5,501 bases of DNA from an uncultured Candidatus Melainabacteria bacterium. GTDB lineage: Bacteria > Cyanobacteriota > Vampirovibrionia > Gastranaerophilales > Gastranaerophilaceae. The notes below the pieces were generated by a model that saw nothing but the letters and a program-made list of their open reading frames with translations, was not told where the DNA came from and did no database searches. Location of the stretch: the NCBI GenBank assembly GCA_934773085.1, contig CAKVMU010000122.1, positions 1-5,501 of the forward strand, in the 5' to 3' direction. This document shows, one piece after another, positions 1 to 4,547 of this stretch; the stretch's first letter is position 1; each line of letters starts with the position of its first letter. The position numbers were made by a program, and so were the translations under genes.

Positions 1-30
1 ATCATATACTCCATTAGTCTTATGCTACAC

Positions 31-80
31 TAAATTTTTGACACAATCAAGTTTTTAACAATGTTAATGTCAAAAATTTA
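31..80. repeat. 13-bp perfect inverted repeat with nested palindrome
   Basis: The left arm TAAATTTTTGACA (31-43) is exactly complementary to the right arm TGTCAAAAATTTA (68-80), with a 24-bp spacer. Inside the spacer lies a second perfect inverted repeat, TTAACA (55-60) and TGTTAA (62-67), around a single A. Neither strand has a T-run after the stem, so this is not a classical intrinsic terminator. The two ATG codons that could start an uninterrupted hom (61 and 67) fall inside the structure. It could be an operator, a start-codon-masking RNA hairpin, or a relic of a mobile element; the sequence does not decide. The symmetry is seen directly, any function is inference. Confidence 0.75.
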
Positions 81-90
81 TCAAACAGGT
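61..90 (+). pseudogene. hom: Possible detached 5' end of homoserine dehydrogenase
   Basis: An ATG at 61 and a second at 67 open a short frame. From 67 it reads MSKIYQTG up to position 90 and then meets a TAA at 94-96. The last three codons (CAA ACA GGT) are the 9-bp repeat found again at 1066-1074, where the hom frame reads the same three codons. Joining the two copies gives MSKIYQTGEK followed by the Rossmann start LRLGLIGLGTVG, a believable dehydrogenase N-terminus. No clear Shine-Dalgarno sequence precedes either ATG. If hom was not split by an insertion, this stretch is simply noncoding leader. Confidence 0.45.
82..90. repeat. 9-bp direct repeat, left copy
   Basis: CAAACAGGT here is repeated exactly at 1066-1074, 984 bp downstream. 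The match stops at exactly 9 bp on both sides. The pair brackets the glycosyltransferase gene and would fit a target-site duplication or a microhomology used in recombination. A chance match is possible in AT-rich DNA, but the in-frame restoration of hom across the pair makes chance less likely. Confidence 0.55.
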
Positions 91-1074
91 ATCTAATAGA
101 CTCTTGTATATTTTTATCGTAAAATATCATTACACTGAGATGTTTGGAATTTATATGCAGGATACAATTGCTATAAGAAAATTAGAAGAAAAGCTTGAAA
201 AGCAGGCTAAGGATGCTTGCGTAAAACCGCTTGTGTCTGTTATTATTCCTGCTTATAATGTTGAAAAATTTATTTCAAAATGTTTGGATTCGGTAATTAA
301 TCAGACTTTGCAAGAAATTGAGATAATTGTAGTAAATGACGGTTCAATTGACAGAACCAAGGAAATTGTCAGTGTTTATACAAAGTATGACAAAAGGATT
401 AAGCTTGTAAATCAATCAAACCAACGACAAGGTGCGGCAAGGAATGCCGGCATGAAGCTCGCAATTGGTGAGTATATAGGGTTTGTGGATGCGGATGACT
501 GGGTTGATGTTGATTATTTTGAAAAATTATACAATGCTTGCAAGAAGCATAATTTTGATATAGCTTTGGCAACCAATGTAAGAATTGGGGGCAAAAAGAC
601 TAAAAAGAGATTGCATATCACGGAAGAAAAAGAGTATATTTCCTTGCAAGAAAAAGTTGATGTTTGCAATATGTGGAAGGATGGTTGTCCGACAAACAAA
701 ATTTATCGTGCAGAGTTTTTGAAACAGAATAACATTACTTATCCGGAAGGTGTATATTGTGAAGACAAGATTTTTACTTGCAAAGCGGTTTATTACGCAA
801 ACGGAATAGTTACTGTGCCGGATATATGCTACTATTATTTTCGAAATCAAAATTCTACAGTGCATCAACGTCATAAAGAGATTAATGAAAATAAATATGC
901 AGCAAGGAATGCAGTGTTGGATTTCTTGATTGAGAAGCATGCACAATTGAGGAATGATGATTCTTGGACTGTAGTTGAAAGAGTTAATTTTCTTGGGATT
1001 CCAATCTACGAGGTTAAGAGAAGTTTAGAGAGTAAAAAATATTACTTATTAGGTGCTATTCCCTACAAACAGGT
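91..1074 (+). mobile_element. Putative 984-bp insertion carrying a glycosyltransferase gene
   Basis: Insert plus one repeat copy is 984 bp, an exact multiple of three. Removing it leaves one open frame from ATG 61/67 through the stop of hom at 2331. The segment encodes only the glycosyltransferase. There is no transposase or integrase. The ends, compared in opposite orientation, share only short AT-rich words (for example AATAG), so I see no convincing terminal inverted repeats. It might be a non-autonomous element, a piece captured by microhomology, or an assembly join. It is proposed from the repeat and from the missing start of hom, not from any recognised element family. Confidence 0.35.
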
Positions 1075-1084
1075 GAAAAATTAA
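155..1084 (+). CDS. Family 2 glycosyltransferase (GT-A fold)
   Basis: This is a cytoplasmic or membrane-associated enzyme that would transfer a sugar from a nucleotide-sugar donor onto a surface glycan or lipid-linked acceptor; donor and acceptor cannot be told. From ATG 155 it has 309 residues. A charged helix comes first (about 4-22), then KPLVSVIIPAYN (24-35), which begins the GT2 domain. The nucleotide-binding NDGS is at 61-64, the ARNAG segment at 95-99, the metal-binding DADD at 112-115, and the likely catalytic-base region CED at 202-204. No transmembrane segment is obvious. The start is chosen for GGA at 146-148, six bases before ATG 155; ATG 140 (314 residues) and TTG 104 (326) are also in frame. 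The gene has no evident promoter or terminator of its own. Its last codons and stop lie in sequence that also encodes the start of homoserine dehydrogenase in another frame. The C-terminus (YYLLGAIPYK) resembles natural ends in this family, so little if anything is missing. Confidence 0.88.
   Translation: MQDTIAIRKLEEKLEKQAKDACVKPLVSVIIPAYNVEKFISKCLDSVINQTLQEIEIIVVNDGSIDRTKEIVSVYTKYDKRIKLVNQSNQRQGAARNAGMKLAIGEYIGFVDADDWVDVDYFEKLYNACKKHNFDIALATNVRIGGKKTKKRLHITEEKEYISLQEKVDVCNMWKDGCPTNKIYRAEFLKQNNITYPEGVYCEDKIFTCKAVYYANGIVTVPDICYYYFRNQNSTVHQRHKEINENKYAARNAVLDFLIEKHAQLRNDDSWTVVERVNFLGIPIYEVKRSLESKKYYLLGAIPYKQVKN
1066..1074. repeat. 9-bp direct repeat, right copy
   Basis: This is the second copy of CAAACAGGT (first at 82-90). 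In the hom frame it reads Q-T-G, the same phase as the left copy downstream of ATG 61/67. In the glycosyltransferase frame the same bases fall within the Y-K-Q-V tail. It marks the proposed right edge of the segment inserted into hom. Confidence 0.55.
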
Positions 1085-2331
1085 GACTCGGTTTAATCGG
1101 ACTTGGAACGGTAGGTTCAGGTGTATACAAGAGTGCGGCGGAATTTGATAACATTGAGATTGTCAAAATTGCTGTAAAAAATATTACGAAACCACGTTCA
1201 GTTGAAGTTCCTACCGAGAAACTTACAGACAATCCGTATGATGTTGTAAATGACCCTTCAATTGATGTGGTAGTTGAGCTTATGGGCGGTGTTGAGCCGG
1301 CATGGGATTATATAAAAACCGCTTTGGAAAACGGAAAACATATTGTTACAGCAAATAAAGAGCTTCTTGCAAAAAAGGGGGAAGAACTTTTTAATTTGTC
1401 AGAAAAACACAACAGGGTTGTTCTCTATGAAGCTGCAATTGCGGGTGGAATTCCTATTATTATGCCGATTAAAACAATTTTAGCCGGAAATAAGATTCAT
1501 AAAATTCAAGCGATTTTGAACGGTACAACCAATTATATTTTGACAAAAATGGATGTGCAGGGAGCTTCTTACGAAGATGTTTTGAAAGAAGCGCAGGCTT
1601 TAGGGTATGCGGAAACGGATCCGACCGGTGATGTCGAAGGTTTTGATGCTGCATACAAAATAACTACTTTGAGTACAATTGCATTTAATTCAAGAATAAA
1701 ATTTGAAAATGTTTACAGAGAAGGTATTACCAAGATTCGCAAAGAAGATATTAAAAAAGCGGATGAATTGGGATACAAAATTAAGCTAATTGCAAGAGCA
1801 AGTATTGACGAAAATAATAATGCCGACGTAAGAGTTCATCCGATGTTGGTACCAAAACATAAAATGCTTGCGCACATAGATTATGTTACTAATGCTGTTG
1901 AGATGAGCGGACATCCTATAGGGAATATTGTTTTATCTGGCCCTGGTGCGGGTGAATTCCCGACTGCCAGTTCTGTAATGGGCGACATTTTGTCCATTGC
2001 AAGGGAATACAAAACTACCGAATATTTGTTGCCAATGATGAGATGTCATCATCATTCAACTGCAAAACCTGTAAAAATAGAAGATACGTATAATAAATAC
2101 TATATTTCGATAAAGGCGCCTAATGCAATCGGTGTTATTGCGAAAATCGGTACAATCTGTGCGAGCAAAAATATAAGTCTTTCAAGCATTGTGCAAAAGG
2201 GTATCGAAGCGGATAATACTGCGGATATCACGGTTATTACAGACAGATGCCTTGAAAAAAGCGTGCGTGAAATTGTTGAAGAACTCGATGAATGCACAAT
2301 TAACAGCATTATAAGAGTTATGGAAGATTAA
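1075..2331 (+). CDS. hom: Homoserine dehydrogenase, 5' end interrupted or frameshifted
   Basis: This enzyme reduces L-aspartate 4-semialdehyde to L-homoserine with NAD(P)H, the branch point toward threonine and methionine, in the cytoplasm. The frame contains the whole family architecture: Rossmann GLGTVG (1099-1116), TANK (1348-1359), NGTTNY (1519-1536), the family signature from GYAETDP (1603) to the Asp and Lys codons at 1645 and 1657 (the pair placed in the active site of known enzymes), and a C-terminal ACT domain (about 2095-2320) that usually senses threonine. The anomaly is the start. The frame is open from 1036 but has no ATG, GTG or TTG before GTG 1267, which would delete the nucleotide-binding half. 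Two repairs work: joining across the 9-bp repeats to ATG 67 (426 residues, normal length), or one extra A in the run 1076-1080, giving GTG 1073 and MKKLRLG. As written, the gene is probably not translated normally. The coordinates given are the homologous in-frame part. Confidence 0.9.
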   Translation, partial: EKLRLGLIGLGTVGSGVYKSAAEFDNIEIVKIAVKNITKPRSVEVPTEKLTDNPYDVVNDPSIDVVVELMGGVEPAWDYIKTALENGKHIVTANKELLAKKGEELFNLSEKHNRVVLYEAAIAGGIPIIMPIKTILAGNKIHKIQAILNGTTNYILTKMDVQGASYEDVLKEAQALGYAETDPTGDVEGFDAAYKITTLSTIAFNSRIKFENVYREGITKIRKEDIKKADELGYKIKLIARASIDENNNADVRVHPMLVPKHKMLAHIDYVTNAVEMSGHPIGNIVLSGPGAGEFPTASSVMGDILSIAREYKTTEYLLPMMRCHHHSTAKPVKIEDTYNKYYISIKAPNAIGVIAKIGTICASKNISLSSIVQKGIEADNTADITVITDRCLEKSVREIVEELDECTINSIIRVMED

Positions 2332-4031
2332 CCTTTTTTGATTATTTCGGAACATTTTGCACCGAGTTTTAAGTATATTTTGCGCTCGAAATGATTTATG
2401 CATGTTGTATAATCGTCATCAGATTCCACAAAATCAGTTAGGTTGATAGTGTCAATTCCGTTTGCTGACGCAAATTTTTCAACCTGTCGATTAATTTCAG
2501 CGTGCCTTTGTGCCATGCCTTCATATCCGTCAAGAACTTTTGAACACTCTTTCTCGCTTCCGAGAATAAGTACAAGTTTTGTCTTAGGATTTAAATTATT
2601 TTTTATGTATTCAAGATTATTCAGAATCTCTTCTGTTGGAACTGTTCCGGCAAACTTATACTTTTGACTGAATTCTCTGAGCGCTGCAATATTGGCAGCT
2701 CTGTAAGCTTCCGGAATGTTTTCCACTGTTTTTGCCCAATTGTCGGGGTTTGTGATGTCCCGATTTGCAAACCCAAAGACAATGTATGTTCCGTCTGTTT
2801 TATTTACATATAATCCGCTGTGTAAGCTTGTCAGAAGGCTTAGAAAAATTACATTGTATTTCGGGTTAAAGAATCCAGTTTTAAAGTTTTCGACTGGTGG
2901 GAATGGGAATGTTTGAGAAATCTTTTTGAGGGTTTCCGGTTTTTCCCTGTGCGCTTGAACTATATATGAAATATGCGTATGCTCAAGTATGTATTGAAAT
3001 TTTTCGTTGTAATACGGAAATTCTGTATCAATATTACAATTTGTACTTATGTAATCTGTTGTGGATAATAAATCGCATGGACCTTTGAAAAGTACGTTTA
3101 TATCGGATGTTTTTTTCTTTGTCGGAACATCATTCAATTCGCATTCTTCAATCCAGTCTACTGTTTCGGTCTTTTCAAGAGGTGTTGTTACCGGTTCTTG
3201 TATGTCAAAATCCGGATTCCCGAGCTTGTTGTAGACGTATTGTTCAATTCCCATTCCAAGAATTCTGCATGAGAAAAGAAAATGTTCGATTTTTTTGTCG
3301 TGAACAGAGTAAAATCCGCAAATCCCGTAATTCCCAAAATCATCTTGCACAACGATGTATTTGTTATCGTAACTCGGATTAATTTCATTTTGCGATTTTG
3401 TGTAATTTAGTTGGTGAGTGCGTTTTATCAATTCTTTTATTCTTGGTAAAACACTATCTGTCAAATCTTTAATACAGATTTTTATGTGGCTTTTTCTTAA
3501 AAACTCTTCGTTGTCATAATTCTCCAAGGACTTTGCAATAACTTTTTTTTCTAAAAGTTTGTAATTTTGTAACCTTGTTCTTTCCGGATCAAAAGAGTTT
3601 ACAAAGTAGAGATTTTTTATGATGTCATCAATGTCAGAGGCTTCTGCTACCGTGATTTGAGGAAGATAAAACTTTGCCTCATTAAGATTTATTGTATTGT
3701 CATCAATAAACAAAGTGTTTTCTGCCCGAAGATTTGCAAGTCGGAGAATTTCCTTTATTCGTTCTCCTTTGCCGTGCCAACTTACGGAAGGAAAAATAAG
3801 GCATTCCCATAAATTATCTAAATTTAGGTTATGGAAAGTGTTTCGAACTTTTTCGTAATCGTTTTTTGAGCAGATAGAATGCATTATCCCACGGTTGATG
3901 CTTTTTTCAATAAACTCTATAACTTCCGGTTTTAATATAATTGAACCTTCTTCAAGATTACCTTGCCAAAAAGTGTCATCTAAATCCCAAATGATTAATT
4001 TGATATTGTTAAGGTTTATAAAATTGCTCAA
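2328..4031 (-). CDS. FkbH-like HAD enzyme with C-terminal SGNH-like domain
   Basis: FkbH-type enzymes dephosphorylate 1,3-bisphosphoglycerate and load the glyceryl group onto an acyl carrier protein; relatives act in surface-glycan and natural-product pathways. In 567 residues I see three parts. The HAD part has DLDDT (16-20, Asp16 and Asp18), SKND (55-58), Lys88 and IDD (109-111). A GNAT-like middle (about 190-272) contains THQLNYT and the SCRILGMGIE motif typical of FkbH. The C-terminal part (about 312-565) looks SGNH-hydrolase-like: GPCDL (317-321) where the nucleophile block should be and NHFERKIY (546-553) near the end. The usual Ser nucleophile and DxxH Asp are not evident (Cys319 and Cys544 lie at about those places), so hydrolase activity is doubtful. 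The start is TTG at 4031, supported by GGAGAGG five bases upstream and by the catalytic motif at residue 16; no ATG lies before it. It directly follows the CxxCxxCC gene. Its stop overlaps that of hom. The substrate is unknown, and no carrier protein gene is in view. Confidence 0.85.
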   Translation of the reverse strand: MSNFINLNNIKLIIWDLDDTFWQGNLEEGSIILKPEVIEFIEKSINRGIMHSICSKNDYEKVRNTFHNLNLDNLWECLIFPSVSWHGKGERIKEILRLANLRAENTLFIDDNTINLNEAKFYLPQITVAEASDIDDIIKNLYFVNSFDPERTRLQNYKLLEKKVIAKSLENYDNEEFLRKSHIKICIKDLTDSVLPRIKELIKRTHQLNYTKSQNEINPSYDNKYIVVQDDFGNYGICGFYSVHDKKIEHFLFSCRILGMGIEQYVYNKLGNPDFDIQEPVTTPLEKTETVDWIEECELNDVPTKKKTSDINVLFKGPCDLLSTTDYISTNCNIDTEFPYYNEKFQYILEHTHISYIVQAHREKPETLKKISQTFPFPPVENFKTGFFNPKYNVIFLSLLTSLHSGLYVNKTDGTYIVFGFANRDITNPDNWAKTVENIPEAYRAANIAALREFSQKYKFAGTVPTEEILNNLEYIKNNLNPKTKLVLILGSEKECSKVLDGYEGMAQRHAEINRQVEKFASANGIDTINLTDFVESDDDYTTCINHFERKIYLKLGAKCSEIIKKG

Positions 4032-4433
4032 TTAGTCCTCTCCTTTTTTTAGATATGTTTGAAAGCTTTTATCTTCAACTTTATATCCGCATCCTTCGTG
4101 AAGTTTTCCTGGGTAACCAATTTTAGGCAAAGGATATTTTCGGCACATTCTCGGTCTTTTGTCGTACACAGAACAGAGTCCCTCTTCTGTCACATCTTTG
4201 CAGGCAAAAATGAGATTGCCGGCTTCGTCTTTTCCTCTGATATAAAATCTCCTGTAAGACGGAAAAAGAAATTGCATAATCTTAAAATCTGTGGTCGTGT
4301 ACGTATCAAAACTGTACATATATCGGCAACATTTTCCGCATTTTAGGCACTTGCCGGTAATTTTGTATTCCATCTTTTCCGGAACAAAGTATGACAGAAA
4401 TTCATTTTTTATTGTCGTCAAAAAACTTAACAT
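4032..4433 (-). CDS. YkgJ-type CxxCxxCC zinc/iron-chelating protein
   Basis: This small cysteine-rich protein (133 residues) belongs to the YkgJ family, whose members are predicted to bind zinc or an iron-sulfur cluster. Their reaction is generally unknown, though some are linked to flagellar or other protein modification. The sequence shows CLKCGKCC (29-36), then C78, C87 and C97 in the typical stretch C-S-V-Y-D-K-R-P-x-x-C-R-x-Y-P (87-101), and C115: eight cysteines in all. There is no signal peptide, and the N-terminal 20 residues are moderately hydrophobic. ATG 4433 is the longest start but has only AGGAT far upstream. ATG at residue 21 has GGAA close before it and gives a 113-residue form that keeps all the cysteines. 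It is the first gene of a two-gene unit: its TAA is immediately followed by the TTG start of the FkbH-like gene, so translation is probably coupled and the two may share a pathway. Confidence 0.85.
   Translation of the reverse strand: MLSFLTTIKNEFLSYFVPEKMEYKITGKCLKCGKCCRYMYSFDTYTTTDFKIMQFLFPSYRRFYIRGKDEAGNLIFACKDVTEEGLCSVYDKRPRMCRKYPLPKIGYPGKLHEGCGYKVEDKSFQTYLKKGED
4035..4046 (-). promoter_or_regulatory. Ribosome binding site fixing the TTG start of the FkbH-like gene
   Basis: On the minus strand GGAGAGG lies inside the last codons of the CxxCxxCC gene, five bases before the TTG at 4031 once the ACTAA is passed. It is a strong purine-rich ribosome binding site. It supports TTG as the true start and shows that ribosomes finishing the upstream gene would be placed to begin the next. 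Confidence 0.7.
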
Positions 4434-4480
4434 AATCAGATAAACTATCCTATACGGTATTTCTTTGCTAAAATGTTATA

Positions 4481-4499
4481 AGCTACATATATAGTAGCT
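4481..4499. repeat. Inverted repeat AGCTAC-N7-GTAGCT between divergent promoters
   Basis: Perfect 6-bp arms (4481-4486 and 4494-4499) surround ATATATA, which contains the candidate plus-strand -10 element. The position, between two divergent transcription units and over a -10, suits a regulator binding site. It could equally be a small chance palindrome in AT-rich DNA. Confidence 0.45.
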
Positions 4500-4517
4500 G
4501 TTTTAAGATAAAAAAAC

Positions 4518-4535
4518 AACATAAAGCTTTATGTT
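4518..4535. repeat. 18-bp perfect palindrome next to the ribosome binding site
   Basis: AACATAAAG is followed directly by its own reverse complement CTTTATGTT, with no mismatch. It abuts the Shine-Dalgarno of the penicillin-binding protein gene, so in RNA it would fold as a 7-bp stem with an AGCU loop in the leader, just before the ribosome site. As DNA it is a symmetric operator-like site downstream of the proposed promoter. Either reading fits a control element for the downstream gene. No known regulator consensus is recognised. Confidence 0.6.
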
Positions 4536-4542
4536 AAGGGGG
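4536..4542 (+). promoter_or_regulatory. Strong Shine-Dalgarno of the penicillin-binding protein gene
   Basis: AAGGGGG sits five bases before ATG 4548. It is the clearest ribosome binding site on the plus strand of this window and settles the start of the downstream gene. Confidence 0.75.
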
Positions 4543-4547
4543 ATATT

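Larger units (their letters stand above)
4434..4547. promoter_or_regulatory. Divergent promoter region
   Basis: This 114-bp AT-rich gap separates the minus-strand CxxCxxCC/FkbH pair from the plus-strand penicillin-binding protein gene. On the plus strand TTGCTA (4465-4470) and TATATA (4488-4493), 17 bp apart, form a plausible sigma-70 promoter, with TATAGT (4490-4495) as an alternative -10. On the minus strand TATAAC (complement of 4475-4480) is a possible -10 without a good -35. The two would nearly overlap. These are readings by eye of weak consensus elements. Confidence 0.5.

Noticed and set aside
1..33. C-terminal end of an upstream plus-strand gene stopping at TAA 31-33
   Set aside because: Ten open codons before a stop are too few to support any gene, and the stop bases belong to the inverted repeat.
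38..43. TTGACA as a -35 promoter element
   Set aside because: It is a perfect -35 hexamer, but nothing resembling TATAAT lies 16-18 bp downstream, and the bases are part of the 13-bp inverted repeat, which explains them better.
31..80. Integron attC site ahead of a promoterless cassette
   Set aside because: The folded shape is suggestive, but the required GTTRRRY and RYYYAAC core sites are absent, and the proposed junction repeat CAAACAGGT does not contain them.
91..1065. Terminal inverted repeats of an insertion sequence
   Set aside because: The two ends share only AATAG and an AT-rich ATATTTTT word at different distances, which is no better than expected in AT-rich DNA.
1073..1090. Programmed -1 frameshift making a glycosyltransferase-homoserine dehydrogenase fusion
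   Set aside because: AAA AAT before TAA in an A-rich run could slip, but it is not a good slippery heptamer, no stimulatory structure is apparent, and a fusion of these two functions makes no biological sense.
1267..2331. Annotating hom from GTG 1267 as a complete 354-residue protein
   Set aside because: It would lack the first 62 residues of the Rossmann fold, including GLGTVG, which is present and in frame at 1099-1116. The GTG is an internal valine codon.
2443..4346. Plus-strand open frames of 66-95 codons across the minus-strand genes
   Set aside because: They are antisense shadows of the FkbH-like and CxxCxxCC genes, without ribosome sites or recognisable protein features.
4510..4535. 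Intrinsic terminator on the minus strand (palindrome followed by seven T)
   Set aside because: The stem is almost entirely A/T, so it would be weak, and no minus-strand gene lies upstream of it, because the neighbour on that side is a plus-strand gene.
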